A stretch of DNA of 64,000 nucleotides from Tumebacillus avium (GCF_002162355.1 NZ_CP021434.1:3096001-3160000); one strand, 5' to 3'; positions 40,046 through 48,032 are shown, counted from the first letter of the stretch. Notes: generated from the sequence alone by a model not told the origin. Program-made: numbers and translations.

Positions 40046-40444
40046 ATGGATGACCTGCTTCGCTTTCTTGGTGTGATGTCCGCATTGTCCGCGTCGGCGC
40101 AGACGATGACGCAGCAGTTGCGCCGACGCCTGCGGTGGTTTGAAGCCAAGCCGTGTGACCAAGAGCTCGACGGGCAACTGCTCACCCTCGCGGAAGGCAA
40201 GCTGCACGCCAACGTGCATCTCGTCTGCGGGGTCAACGGCTTCCTGCTTGCCGCGCTCGGCAACATCCATCCGCTCTCCTATCTGGGGTTGACGCCGATT
40301 TGGGCAATGGCCAACTCGCCCTGGATCTCCTACACGCTGGACTATATCTGTGCCGGGGTGCTGGTCGCGTACGGCGGACCGTGGTTTCATGAAGTATTAG
40401 GAATTCTGCGCGAATACAAGAAAAGCTTGCGAGGCAAGCCCTGA
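40046..40444 (+). CDS. Hypothetical membrane-associated protein
   Basis: A 132-residue protein. An N-terminal amphipathic or weakly hydrophobic helix is followed by a basic stretch (Q-L-R-R-R-L-R-W-F), a hydrophobic segment H-L-V-C-G-V-N-G-F-L-L-A-A-L-G near residue 73 and a last one with G-V-L-V-A-Y-G-G-P-W-F-H-E-V-L. ATG 40046 follows GGGAGGTAGGGGA. I recognise no family. It sits alone between terminators. Confidence 0.65.
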   Translation: MDDLLRFLGVMSALSASAQTMTQQLRRRLRWFEAKPCDQELDGQLLTLAEGKLHANVHLVCGVNGFLLAALGNIHPLSYLGLTPIWAMANSPWISYTLDYICAGVLVAYGGPWFHEVLGILREYKKSLRGKP

Positions 40445-40471
40445 GCGGCGGCTTCGCTTCTTTTTTTTTCA
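40443..40471 (+). terminator. Weak hairpin with long T-run
   Basis: A short GAGCG/CGCTT stem followed by nine Ts, right after the stop codon of the hypothetical gene. Confidence 0.5.
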
Positions 40472-40520
40472 GGGCAACAGGTGTATCATGTAGGGATGAT
40501 AGAGGATAGGAGGAATCGCT

Positions 40521-41909
40521 TTGTACGGCCTACGGTTCCAAGCGGCGGTGTTCGCCGCGAAAATGACGAAAAAAATACTTACGCTCACGGGCCGCAAAGG
40601 GACGACGCTGCCGGGGCAGATCGCCCTGCGCATCTGTCCGGATCTGCTCGCCGTCTACGGCAAGCTGCTCGGCCAGCGCACCGTCTTTATCACCGGCACC
40701 AACGGCAAGACGACGACGAGCAACCTGCTCGTGCACTTCTTGCGTCAGGACGGTCGGAACGTGATCTCCAATAGCTTAGGGGCGAACCTGATCCAAGGGA
40801 TCGCCACCACGCTGATCGAAGGTGTGAACCTCGCCCGCCATCAGGATCAGGCGGTCGTGCTGGAAGTTGACGAAGCGACGATCGGCAACGTGATCGGCCA
40901 CCTGCAGCCCAAGGCGGTGGTGGTGACCAACTTCTTCCGCGACCAGATGGACCGCTACGGCGAGCTGGACACGGTGGTCGACATGGTCGGACGAGCTTTG
41001 CAAAAAGCGCCCAACAACACGACGGTGATCCTGAACGCCGACGACCCGCTGGTGACGTCGATTGCGCCAGATGGCAAACCGGTCGTCTACTACGGCATCG
41101 AGTCCAGCCAGTTTGACTCCGAAGCGCACTCCGAAGTGCGCGACGGCAAATTCTGCCGCAAATGCGGCGGCAACCTGCAATACACGCTGTACCACTACGG
41201 ACAGCTCGGCTTCTACGACTGCCCAGACTGCGACTTCACCCGCCCGGCCCCTTCGGTGGTGGCGGAAGACGTCGCCCTGCATGCGGAAGGCATTCAGTTC
41301 CATGTCGGCTCGGTGACTGGCTTCATCAATTCTCCGGCGCTGTATAACGTCTACAACGCTTTGTCTGCGATCACCGCGTCCACCGTGTTTGGCGTGCAGG
41401 ACGAAGTGCTGGTGCGCGAGATGAGCTATATGAAAACACAGCTCGGGCGCATGGAACGCCTGACCTCTGCAGACGGGCGCAACCTGATGCTGACCCTGGT
41501 CAAAAATCCGACCGGATTTAACGAAGTGCTCAAGGTGGTCGAGCATGAAAAGCGCCCGGTGGAGCTGGTGATCATCTTGAATGACCGCTATGCGGACGGC
41601 ACCGACGTGTCATGGATTTGGGACACGAACATCGAGCGCCTGCACCAGTTCGCCGATCTGCGCCGCATTTACGTCGCAGGCACGCGGGCGGAAGACTTTG
41701 CGATCCGCCTGCGCTATGCCGACCTCGGCAGCATCACGGAGATCGTCGAAGGCGATATCAACTGTGTGGAACAGGCGCTGCGCGACCTGCCGGACGGGCA
41801 CATGCTCTACATTTTGTCCACCTATACCTCGCTCTACAACATTCGCGACCATCTGCTGAACCAAGGAGGTAAGGAACTTGCACCTGAAAATCGCGCATCT
41901 GTATCCTGA
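40521..41909 (+). CDS. murT: Lipid II isoglutaminyl synthase, MurT subunit
   Basis: A 462-residue Mur-ligase-fold protein. With GatD it amidates the alpha-carboxyl of D-Glu in lipid II. The ATP loop is F-I-T-G-T-N-G-K-T-T-T near residue 57, the Mur core continues with L-E-V-D-E-A-T, and a four-cysteine zinc ribbon (C-R-K-C-G...C-P-D-C) sits near residue 215, as in characterised MurT. A C-terminal DUF1727-type domain follows. The start is TTG 40521, seven bases after AGGAGG. It overlaps gatD by 32 bases. Confidence 0.93.
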   Translation: MYGLRFQAAVFAAKMTKKILTLTGRKGTTLPGQIALRICPDLLAVYGKLLGQRTVFITGTNGKTTTSNLLVHFLRQDGRNVISNSLGANLIQGIATTLIEGVNLARHQDQAVVLEVDEATIGNVIGHLQPKAVVVTNFFRDQMDRYGELDTVVDMVGRALQKAPNNTTVILNADDPLVTSIAPDGKPVVYYGIESSQFDSEAHSEVRDGKFCRKCGGNLQYTLYHYGQLGFYDCPDCDFTRPAPSVVAEDVALHAEGIQFHVGSVTGFINSPALYNVYNALSAITASTVFGVQDEVLVREMSYMKTQLGRMERLTSADGRNLMLTLVKNPTGFNEVLKVVEHEKRPVELVIILNDRYADGTDVSWIWDTNIERLHQFADLRRIYVAGTRAEDFAIRLRYADLGSITEIVEGDINCVEQALRDLPDGHMLYILSTYTSLYNIRDHLLNQGGKELAPENRASVS

Positions 41910-42612
41910 TCTGCTCGACCTGTACAGCGACCGCGGCAACGTGATCATCCTGCAAAAACGCGCCGAGTGGCGGGGCCTGCGCGCCACCGTCGACGAGATC
42001 ACCGTCGGCCATGAGCCGGACCTGTCGGAGTACGACATCCTTGTCATGGGCGGCGGCATGGACCGCGAGCAGGGCATCGTGGCCGGCGACTTGCAAAAGC
42101 GCTGCGAGAACTTGCAGCACGCCGTTGCGACCGGCACGGTGATTCTGGCGATCTGCGGCGGCTATCAACTGCTCGGGAACTATTTTGAAACGAGCGGCGG
42201 CCAGCGGATACCGGGGATCGGCCTGCTCGATATCGAAACGGTTGGCGCCAAAGTCCGCATGGTTGGCAACGTGGTCGCCGAGATGGAGATCGACGGCGTC
42301 AAAACCAACATCATCGGCTACGAGAACCACTCCGGCAAAACGTACCTTGGCAAAGGTGTGCAGCCGATGATGAAAGTGATCAAAGGCTATGGCAACAGCG
42401 GCGAGGACAAGTTTGAAGGCGTGCGTCAAGGCACGGTGTTTGGCACCTACCTGCACGGTCCGCTGCTGGCGAAGAACCCGACGCTGGCCGACCACATGAT
42501 CACATTGGCTCTGAAGCGCCGAGATCTGTCGGTCAAGCTGGAAGGACTCAATGACGACCTGGAAGCGCGGACACAGCAAAAGCTGTACAAGCGGCTGGTC
42601 GAATCCCGTTAA
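41878..42612 (+). CDS. gatD: Lipid II isoglutaminyl synthase, glutaminase subunit GatD
   Basis: A 244-residue CobB/CobQ-like glutamine amidotransferase that supplies ammonia to MurT. The catalytic Cys is in L-A-I-C-G-G-Y-Q-L-L-G near residue 94 and the His in T-Y-L-H-G-P-L-L near residue 189. Start TTG 41878 lies behind AAGGAGGTAAGG inside the end of murT, so the two are translated together. A hairpin terminator follows directly. Confidence 0.93.
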   Translation: MHLKIAHLYPDLLDLYSDRGNVIILQKRAEWRGLRATVDEITVGHEPDLSEYDILVMGGGMDREQGIVAGDLQKRCENLQHAVATGTVILAICGGYQLLGNYFETSGGQRIPGIGLLDIETVGAKVRMVGNVVAEMEIDGVKTNIIGYENHSGKTYLGKGVQPMMKVIKGYGNSGEDKFEGVRQGTVFGTYLHGPLLAKNPTLADHMITLALKRRDLSVKLEGLNDDLEARTQQKLYKRLVESR

Positions 42613-42650
42613 GAAAAGCCGTTCGGGCCAGGAGCCCGGACGGCTTTTTG
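42613..42650 (+). terminator. Intrinsic terminator
   Basis: AAAAGCCGT and CGGGC pair with GCCCG and ACGGCTTTT around a CAGGA loop, then TTG. It directly follows gatD. Confidence 0.85.
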
Positions 42651-42652
42651 TG

Positions 42653-42683
42653 CTTCCCAAAAGGATGGGAAGTGCCTTATAAT
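42653..42683 (+). promoter_or_regulatory. Operator palindrome and -10 box for the MFS transcription unit
   Basis: CTTCCCA (42653-42659), AAAGGA, TGGGAAG (42666-42672) is a 7-bp inverted repeat where the -35 would be. TATAAT follows at 42678-42683. A repressor such as a TetR or MarR protein is plausible. Confidence 0.6.
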
Positions 42684-42716
42684 GGAATTTAATCATTCAT
42701 GAGGAGGAGTTTTCAT

Positions 42717-42758
42717 ATGACAGTTAAAAATCCGGTATCTGAGGCAGCAGGCAAGTAA
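42717..42758 (+). CDS. Leader peptide (13 residues) upstream of the MFS gene
   Basis: A 13-codon frame, M-T-V-K-N-P-V-S-E-A-A-G-K, starts at ATG 42717 behind a very strong GAGGAGGAG and ends at TAA 42756-42758. The next base begins a long hairpin. Its position between promoter and efflux-type gene, its perfect ribosome site and the adjoining alternative hairpins are those of a regulatory leader peptide. Confidence 0.65.
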   Translation: MTVKNPVSEAAGK

Positions 42759-42807
42759 CCTCCGAAAACAGGATGTCCTGCGTTTCGGAGGATCCGAAAA
42801 CAGGAGG
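42759..42807 (+). promoter_or_regulatory. Translational attenuator with two exclusive hairpins
   Basis: Segment 1 TCCGAAAACAGGA (42761-42773) is repeated exactly as segment 3 (42793-42805). Segment 2, TCCTGCGTTTCGGA (42776-42789), can pair with either. Pairing 1:2 leaves the MFS ribosome site AGGAGG (42802-42807) free; pairing 2:3 hides it. A ribosome at the leader stop codon would cover segment 1. Confidence 0.65.
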
Positions 42808-42812
42808 AAATA

Positions 42813-44051
42813 TTGAGTATGAATCAATTGCAGATGCATTCGCGCGCGGATCATAACATCCGGATTTTGTTTTGGGCCACGCTGTTTGGCAGTGTCAATT
42901 TTCTGGAACCGATCTTGACATTGTTTTATTTCGAACGGGGGCTGTCCGAAGCCGGTGTGTTGTGGATGACGCTGTGCTGGTGCATGGCTGTTTTAATTTT
43001 CGAAGTGCCGACCGGAGCGTTTGCCGACCGGTACGGCGCGAAAGCTTCGTTTCTCCTCGGCAGTTTTGTTGGTATGCTGAGCACCGCGGTGCTGTTTTTT
43101 GCGGACAGCCTGCTTCTGTTCTGTCTGGCCAACGTGCTGAGCGGTATGGCGGTGACGTTCTTCTCCGGCGCGGAAGAAGCGTTGATCTATGAATCGTTAA
43201 AAGAGGAACAGCGCGAAGGGGAAATGAGCGGCGTGATGGGCAAGATCCAGTCGGCGATCTATTTCCCGGCGATTGCGGCGACCTTGTTTGGAGCTTTCTG
43301 GGCGCGTGATCTGGCGGAAGATCAGTTCCGTCTGCTGATTCTGCTTGGGCTTGCTGCCCAGGCGGTGCGGTTGCTGCTGGTGCTGCGCATAGCCAATCCG
43401 CAGCAGGAAGACAGCTTCCGCGACAACCCGTTCCAACATGTCAAAAATGGCCTGTACGTGATCAAAAAGACGCCCGACCTGATCAAGCTGTTCCTGAACT
43501 TCACGGTGGTCTTCATCCCATCGGTCGCTGTGTTTGGCAAGTTTGAGCAGCCGTATCTGAACATGGCCGGACTGCCCGTGGAGTGGCTGGGCGTGCTGTA
43601 TGCGGCCGGATCGGCGGTGGCGCTGCTGATTGCGCGCAGGCTGGACTGGCTGACCGAGCGCTTCTCCCGCGTCACGTTGATGCAGGTGACGGGGATCGCC
43701 ACGTTCCTGATGGTGCTGACCGCGACGTTTGTGCAGAACTCTCTGGCGGCGGCTTTGACGGTGTACTTCGTGCTCCGCATTTCGCGCACGATCCGCTATC
43801 CGTTGTTCTCGCATCTGGCGAACGGTTATATCCCGTCCGGCAGCCGGGCGACAACTTTGTCGCTCTTGTCGATCGCCGACTCTTTGTTCGACCTGCTGAT
43901 CATCGGCGGCGTCGCGCTGATCACCACGCTGGGCGTGGGAGCGGCATCGTACTCGTCGATGACGGTGATCTTTGGGGTCTGTGCCCTGATCATCCTGCTT
44001 GGCAATCTGGCGCCGGTGCGCGTGGCTAAAGAAGAGACCAGGCTGCAATAA
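42813..44051 (+). CDS. MFS transporter, probable drug efflux pump
   Basis: A 412-residue inner-membrane protein with twelve helices. Motif A is readable as F-E-V-P-T-G-A-F-A-D-R-Y-G-A-K near residue 65, and D-R-Y-G/S-L-K-E-E-Q-R loops follow the MFS pattern. The attenuator upstream suggests a role in resistance to a ribosome inhibitor (inference). The start is TTG 42813, five bases after AGGAGG, or ATG 42819, eleven bases after it. It is a single gene ending in a terminator. Confidence 0.88.
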   Translation: MSMNQLQMHSRADHNIRILFWATLFGSVNFLEPILTLFYFERGLSEAGVLWMTLCWCMAVLIFEVPTGAFADRYGAKASFLLGSFVGMLSTAVLFFADSLLLFCLANVLSGMAVTFFSGAEEALIYESLKEEQREGEMSGVMGKIQSAIYFPAIAATLFGAFWARDLAEDQFRLLILLGLAAQAVRLLLVLRIANPQQEDSFRDNPFQHVKNGLYVIKKTPDLIKLFLNFTVVFIPSVAVFGKFEQPYLNMAGLPVEWLGVLYAAGSAVALLIARRLDWLTERFSRVTLMQVTGIATFLMVLTATFVQNSLAAALTVYFVLRISRTIRYPLFSHLANGYIPSGSRATTLSLLSIADSLFDLLIIGGVALITTLGVGAASYSSMTVIFGVCALIILLGNLAPVRVAKEETRLQ

Positions 44052-44052
44052 G

Positions 44053-44090
44053 CAAAAGCCCTGTTCCGCTGTGGAACAGGGCTTTTTGTT
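44053..44090. terminator. Intrinsic terminator between convergent genes
   Basis: AAAAGCCCTGTTCC pairs with GGAACAGGGCTTTTT (from 44073), loop GCTGT. Confidence 0.9.
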
Positions 44091-45342
44091 ACAACTCCAG
44101 CTCGGCGGCGCTTTTGCCTGCGACGTAGCCGGTGGAGAAGGCGACGGTGATGTTAAAGCCGCCGGTGTAGCCGTGCAGGTCGAGCACTTCGCCACAGAAA
44201 AACAGGCCGGGCATCAGCTTGGACTGCATGGTGCTTGGCGTGACTTCTTTCAAATGCACGCCGCCGCCGGTGATAAACGCTTCTTCGATCGACAAGGTGC
44301 CGGTCGCCGCAATCGGCAGCGCCTTGAGCAGCCCGGCTAACTCGGTGAGCGGCTTTTTCGGCAGGTTGGCGAACGTGGTGTCTTCCTGCAGCCCGGCCTT
44401 GCTGAGGTAAAGCGGGATCATCCGCTCCGGGATGTAGCCTTTGATCACATTTTTGAACGCTTTCTTCGGCTCGTTTTCGGCGAGTTTGTACAGCTCATTC
44501 TGCACTTCGTCCAGCCGTTTGTCCGGCAGGAGGTCGAGCAGCATCTGCACGGTGTTGCCGCCTTTTTTCAACTCTTTGACGACAAATTGGGAACAGCGCA
44601 GCACAGCCGGGCCGGAGATGCCGAAATGGGTGAAGATCATGTCGCCTTCGTGCTCGATCACTTTCTTGCCTTTGGCGTTCAGCACGGTGAGCACGATCTG
44701 GCGCAAGGACAAGCCCTGCAGGTCGCGAATCCACAGTTCTTTCGACTTGATCGGGACTTCGGTCGGGTAGAGCTCGGTGATCGTGTGGCCCGCCTCGCGC
44801 GCCCATGCGTAGCCGTCGCCGGTCGATCCGGTCTTGGGCACCGACATCCCGCCGACGGCGATGATCACCGACTTGCTGTCGAAGCTACCGCCGCCGCGCA
44901 GTTGGACGCCGGCGACGTGACCGTCTTCATAGCGGACATGGGCGACCGGCGTGGTGGTTTTGATCGTGATGTCTAGTTCGTCCATCTTGCGGAGCAAAGC
45001 GTCGAGCACCGACTTGGCCTTGTCCGATACGGGAAACATGCGCCCGCGGTCTTCTTCTTTGAGTTTGATGCCGAGATTTTCGAAAAAGGAGATGATGTCA
45101 CGATTGTCAAACACAGAAAACGGCCCGTGCATAAAGCGGCCGTTGCCTGGGATGTGCTTGATCAGCTCATCGGTGTCTTTGTTGTTCGTCACGTTGCAGC
45201 GGCCGCCGCCGGAGATGAGCAGCTTGCGGCCAAGCTTGTCCCCTTTTTCGAGGAGCAGCACTTTGGCTCCGTGCAAGCCTGCGGAGATCGCCGCCATCAG
45301 GCCGGACGGTCCGCCGCCGATGACGATGCAGTCGTACTTCAT
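44089..45342 (-). CDS. HI0933/YhiN-type NAD(P)/FAD-dependent oxidoreductase
   Basis: A 417-residue flavoprotein. The N-terminal dinucleotide site is C-I-V-I-G-G-G-P-S-G-L-M-A-A (residues 5-18), then L-L-E-K-G-D-K-L-G-R-K-L-L-I-S-G-G-G-R-C-N-V-T-N. The second FAD motif near the end is F-F-C-G-E-V-L-D-L-H-G-Y-T-G-G-F-N. All are HI0933-family hallmarks; some relatives reduce bile acids or act on unknown substrates. ATG 45342 lies nine bases after GGAGG. It is alone. Confidence 0.92.
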   Translation of the reverse strand: MKYDCIVIGGGPSGLMAAISAGLHGAKVLLLEKGDKLGRKLLISGGGRCNVTNNKDTDELIKHIPGNGRFMHGPFSVFDNRDIISFFENLGIKLKEEDRGRMFPVSDKAKSVLDALLRKMDELDITIKTTTPVAHVRYEDGHVAGVQLRGGGSFDSKSVIIAVGGMSVPKTGSTGDGYAWAREAGHTITELYPTEVPIKSKELWIRDLQGLSLRQIVLTVLNAKGKKVIEHEGDMIFTHFGISGPAVLRCSQFVVKELKKGGNTVQMLLDLLPDKRLDEVQNELYKLAENEPKKAFKNVIKGYIPERMIPLYLSKAGLQEDTTFANLPKKPLTELAGLLKALPIAATGTLSIEEAFITGGGVHLKEVTPSTMQSKLMPGLFFCGEVLDLHGYTGGFNITVAFSTGYVAGKSAAELEL

Positions 45343-45374
45343 AGGAGTTCCCTCCAGGGGTGTTTTATGATATG

Positions 45375-45401
45375 AAAAAGCCACTGTCCGCAAACAGTGG
45401 C
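45375..45401 (-). terminator. Intrinsic terminator of the DUF1292 gene
   Basis: GCCACTGT (45380-45387) pairs with ACAGTGGC (45394-45401); five Ts follow on the minus strand. Confidence 0.82.
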
Positions 45402-45416
45402 ATTTCAATTTAACGA

Positions 45417-45713
45417 TTACTCAGCGTCAGCCATCTTTTCGTAAGCTGCTACAACGCGGTTCCACTCTTGCTCATCTTCGATGTCGATGAGGTATTCTTC
45501 GCCCTCTTCGTCTTCTTCGATACGCATGATGAAGCCATCGTCTTCAGTGCCGTCAGCAGCTACGAGGATTGCGTAGTGCTGCTCTTCCACTTGCATAGTC
45601 TCAACGATGATAAACTCACGCTCGTTGCCCTCGTCATCGGTCAGGATAACGACTTCTTCATGCTCGTGGTCGTGGTTGCAGTTCTCGTCATGTACATGGT
45701 TGTTGTCGGACAT
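45417..45713 (-). CDS. DUF1292 family protein
   Basis: A 98-residue, very acidic cytoplasmic protein. A His/Asn/Asp-rich start (H-V-H-D-E-N-C-N-H-D-H-E-H) could bind metal. The body V-I-L-T-D-D-E-G-N-E-R-E-F-I-I-V-E...Y-A-I-L-V...E-D-E-E-G-E-E-Y-L is typical of DUF1292 (YrzB-like) proteins of Firmicutes, whose role is unknown. In Bacillus they lie near ruvX and mltG; here the context differs. ATG 45713 follows GAGAGGGAT. Confidence 0.88.
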   Translation of the reverse strand: MSDNNHVHDENCNHDHEHEEVVILTDDEGNEREFIIVETMQVEEQHYAILVAADGTEDDGFIMRIEEDEEGEEYLIDIEDEQEWNRVVAAYEKMADAE

Positions 45714-45800
45714 GAGGTGATCCCTCTCTTCCTTAGGTAAAAGTCTTGGATAATAATAGCATGCTCGTTTTTCGCCGTCAAATACAGGAAGATTCAGGTG

Positions 45801-46160
45801 CTATTCGGCCGGCGTTTCCGAGATCGTCGATGCTATTTTGTCCGTGACTGCCCGCAGCAACTCGTCCACTTTTTGCATCGCTGCTTTGTAAGCTTGGACT
45901 TCCGGGTAAGCGTCAAGCTCGGCCTGCATCCGCTTCATGTCCTGACGCAGCCCGTCAAGGTGCGGGCCTTGCGAGTATTCGGCGAGGCGGTCGTAGTTTT
46001 CCTGCAGTTCTTTGAACTTGGAGACCTTGGCTCCCAGCTCAGGGTTGGCCAGCATCGCTTCTTCACATTTTTTATAATGATCGACCTCCGGCGTGCGCAG
46101 AATCATCTCACCGAGTTCAAACGCCTGTGCCCAGATTTCATTGCGGTCGAGTGTGCTCAT
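45801..46160 (-). CDS. YlbF/YmcA family regulator
   Basis: A 119-residue helical cytoplasmic protein: I-W-A-Q-A-F-E-L-G-E-M-I-L-R-T-P-E-V-D-H-Y-K-K-C-E-E-A-M near the start, then coiled-coil helices to V-D-E-L-L. Com_YlbF proteins form a complex with YmcA and YaaT that affects RNase Y maturation, competence and sporulation in Bacillus (family knowledge). ATG 46160 lies eleven bases after GGAGGG. There is no neighbouring partner gene here. Confidence 0.85.
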   Translation of the reverse strand: MSTLDRNEIWAQAFELGEMILRTPEVDHYKKCEEAMLANPELGAKVSKFKELQENYDRLAEYSQGPHLDGLRQDMKRMQAELDAYPEVQAYKAAMQKVDELLRAVTDKIASTISETPAE

Positions 46161-46184
46161 AAGTAAATACCCTCCTGACTGAAA

Positions 46185-46214
46185 GAATCCACACCCCAAC
46201 CTGGGATGTGGATA
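46185..46214 (-). terminator. Hairpin downstream of the small membrane protein gene
   Basis: ATCCACA...CCCA pairs with TGGG...TGTGGAT (46187-46213) with one bulge; the T-run on the minus strand is weak (TCTTTC). Confidence 0.55.
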
Positions 46215-46221
46215 CGATGAA

Positions 46222-46419
46222 TTAGTGCTTGTATTGATGGTTCGCGTTCAAATGTTTGAACTTCTCGTCGCGTTTATTGTCGTAAAGTTCAGTAAGGATA
46301 CCAACTGCGATTCCGGCAACAACGGAGAGGCCCAAGAGTGCATAGGATTGCGAAATGATCCCGACGACGACCAGCACGAAGCAGACCGCGTAGAAAAAGT
46401 AACGATTAAGCATCGACAT
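46222..46419 (-). CDS. Small membrane protein (65 residues)
   Basis: Two hydrophobic helices make up residues ~6-48 (Y-F-F-Y-A-V-C-F-V-L-V-V-V-G-I-I and A-L-L-G-L-S-V-V-A-G-I-A-V-G-I), followed by a charged tail with K-R-D-E-K-F-K-H-L. ATG 46419 follows AAAGGAGGACTC; the open frame extends upstream without a ribosome site. Function unknown; likely a Bacilli-specific small inner-membrane protein. Confidence 0.75.
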   Translation of the reverse strand: MSMLNRYFFYAVCFVLVVVGIISQSYALLGLSVVAGIAVGILTELYDNKRDEKFKHLNANHQYKH

Positions 46420-46461
46420 GGGACGAGTCCTCCTTTTCTTCCTCTCCCCATTATAGACGAA

Positions 46462-46485
46462 ACCCCACATCGGTCGCAATGTGGG
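46462..46485 (-). terminator. Intrinsic terminator of the 46495-46773 gene
   Basis: CCCCACAT / ATGTGGGG perfect 8-bp stem with an eight-base loop, followed by TTTC on the minus strand. Confidence 0.75.
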
Positions 46486-46494
46486 GCGGAGGTT

Positions 46495-46773
46495 TTAATC
46501 GGTGTTGTTCACAAATCCCCAGGATTCCACATGCCCGTGCGGCCATTTGGTTTCGGCGATGTGTGCGAGCGGGGAGGAGCTTTCCTCAGGCGAGCCCGGC
46601 ATGTAGATGCCTTCGAGCACGTATTTGGCCGTCTCCAGGCAACGGCGCGCGTTTGGCATCGCGTCAGGAAGGCTCGGGTCGCTCAAGTAGAACAAGGCGG
46701 AGTTGATCAGTCCGCGCGTCGACTGCTCGACGTTGCCGACTTTGTTTTGATAGTTGTGTGGAAAATTGTCCAT
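46495..46773 (-). CDS. Hypothetical protein (92 residues)
   Basis: A small soluble protein with a helical core (N-V-E-Q-S-T-R-G-L-I-N-S-A-L-F-Y-L and R-R-C-L-E-T-A-K-Y-V-L-E-G-I-Y) and a His/Trp-rich tail (T-K-W-P-H-G-H-V-E-S-W-G-F). AAAGGAGGGTACAC precedes ATG 46773. I recognise no family. Confidence 0.7.
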   Translation of the reverse strand: MDNFPHNYQNKVGNVEQSTRGLINSALFYLSDPSLPDAMPNARRCLETAKYVLEGIYMPGSPEESSSPLAHIAETKWPHGHVESWGFVNNTD

Positions 46774-46831
46774 GTGTACCCTCCTTTGCTGTCGCTGCTA
46801 GTTTCTGCTCGTTCGTTCAAGAGATATTCAC

Positions 46832-46860
46832 TTGACGTTCAGGGACGGTACTTTTATTCT
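46832..46860 (+). promoter_or_regulatory. Sigma-A-type promoter
   Basis: TTGACG (46832-46837), a 17-bp spacer and TATTCT (46855-46860). It drives the small membrane protein gene at 46929. Confidence 0.75.
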
Positions 46861-46928
46861 AAAAGGGGTATATGTATAGCGCTTTCTTGTAAAGGGTATA
46901 TGAAAGACTGGAAAGGGGGCGACGCGCG

Positions 46929-47048
46929 ATGATCGGAACGATCGCTGCCGTAGCCGCAGTTTTCGGCTTGCTCTTCATGTGTGCTTCGATTACGAAGGAA
47001 AACACCGAGAAGGCAGTTCGAAAGCAATACGAATCCTGGGAAAATTAA
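46929..47048 (+). CDS. Small membrane protein (39 residues)
   Basis: ATG 46929 follows GGAAAGGGGGC. The product has one N-terminal membrane helix (I-A-A-V-A-A-V-F-G-L-L-F-M) and a charged tail (T-K-E-N-T-E-K-A-V-R-K-Q-Y-E). It has its own promoter and a strong terminator (47061-47094), which supports a real gene. Function unknown. Confidence 0.65.
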   Translation: MIGTIAAVAAVFGLLFMCASITKENTEKAVRKQYESWEN

Positions 47049-47060
47049 TCCCAACCTCTG

Positions 47061-47094
47061 ACAGCAGGGCCGTGCAAGCAGCCCTGCTGTTTTT
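47061..47094 (+). terminator. Intrinsic terminator
   Basis: ACAGCAGGGC (47061-47070) pairs with GCCCTGCTGT (47081-47090), then TTTT. Confidence 0.88.
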
Positions 47095-47114
47095 CCCAAA
47101 AAGGAGTGACAGCT

Positions 47115-47564
47115 TTGGAACACCACAAGTTTCGGTTTTTAAAAGGCCGTGAATATGCGTTTTTCCACGAGGACGTTCACCTGCTCTTGATCGATTTTGA
47201 ACGCGACGAGAAAAAGGAAATCTACCGCATCGACGATCAGGAAGCGGATGGCACATACATATTGGAGTACCCGGGCGAATTGTACATCGAGCAGATCAAA
47301 GAGATTATCACGGCGATCTTCTTTGTGCAGGTCAACGAGGAGCACCGCGAAGGCCGCTATGCGATGGGGGCGTATTTTACCTGCCAGCGCAAGGAGTACG
47401 CCTTGTTCTATGACCGCGAGAATCTGGAGAACACCGAGCTGATCTTCTTCCGCGCGGCTGCGACCGGCACCGGCGACTATGAGCTGTCGAACATCACCGA
47501 CGAGGACGAGTACCGCGAAGTGGTGGAGCACATTCAGGAGCGCTACGGCCACATGTTTGCCTAA
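47115..47564 (+). CDS. Hypothetical acidic protein
   Basis: A 149-residue soluble, acidic protein with alternating beta strands: F-R-F-L-K-G-R-E-Y-A-F-F, L-L-L-I-D-F-E-R-D-E, T-Y-I-L-E-Y-P-G-E-L and Y-A-L-F-Y-D-R-E-N. The end D-E-D-E-Y-R-E-V-V-E-H-I recalls the C-terminus of DUF1292 proteins, but the match is weak. TTG 47115 is favoured (GGAG eight bases upstream); GTG 47106 overlaps the ribosome site. Unknown function. Confidence 0.65.
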   Translation: MEHHKFRFLKGREYAFFHEDVHLLLIDFERDEKKEIYRIDDQEADGTYILEYPGELYIEQIKEIITAIFFVQVNEEHREGRYAMGAYFTCQRKEYALFYDRENLENTELIFFRAAATGTGDYELSNITDEDEYREVVEHIQERYGHMFA

Positions 47565-47570
47565 AATGAA

Positions 47571-47603
47571 AAAAGGCATGTCGCAGCGACATGCCTTTTT
47601 CTT
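47571..47603. terminator. Bidirectional intrinsic terminator
   Basis: AAAAGGCATGTCG and CGACATGCCTTTT around CAG, between convergent genes. Confidence 0.9.
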
Positions 47604-47621
47604 GTTGCTTGTTCGGTTTGC

Positions 47622-47894
47622 TTATTTCGGGAGGTTGCCGAGCAGGAACTCAGCCAGCTCCTCGGTCTCTTCCTCGTCGTTCAGGCCAAACTGCGCGGCG
47701 AGGATGTGCAGCTTGTCTTCTTCGAGGTCCTCTTTGTCGAGGATGGCGCTGCGGCCGGACTGGATGTTGGTGACAAGGCTTTTGCCGTAAAAATGGTTGG
47801 TCTGGGTGATTGCCAGATCCCAGCGGTGGTTGCCGACGAAGCCGACGAAACGGGTAACCGTATCTTCCTGGTCGTCATACATGTTGATATACAT
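47622..47894 (-). CDS. DUF3055-like protein
   Basis: A 90-residue cytoplasmic protein: Y-D-D-Q-E-D-T-V-T-R-F-V-G-F-V-G, W-D-L-A-I-T-Q-T-N-H-F-Y-G-K-S-L-V-T and Q-S-G-R-S-A-I-L, then an acidic tail. The order of these segments matches DUF3055/SAV0927-type proteins of Bacilli as I remember them; their role is unknown. AGAGGTGC precedes ATG 47894. Confidence 0.75.
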   Translation of the reverse strand: MYINMYDDQEDTVTRFVGFVGNHRWDLAITQTNHFYGKSLVTNIQSGRSAILDKEDLEEDKLHILAAQFGLNDEEETEELAEFLLGNLPK

Positions 47895-48032
47895 AGAAGG
47901 AGCACCTCTTTTGTTCGATGATGGTTATGTACTCATCCTATAGTACGATTTTCAATGTGCTTCTACAAGTCCTGCGCGGCAGGGTTTATAATGAGAACAA
48001 ACAGAACTGACACAGGGAAGGGGAATCCGGGG

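Noticed and set aside
38266..40266. 666-codon minus-strand open frame opposite the LCP gene
   Set aside because: Its Ser/Arg-rich middle is the complement of the GGGTTTP repeats; no family match and no ribosome site.
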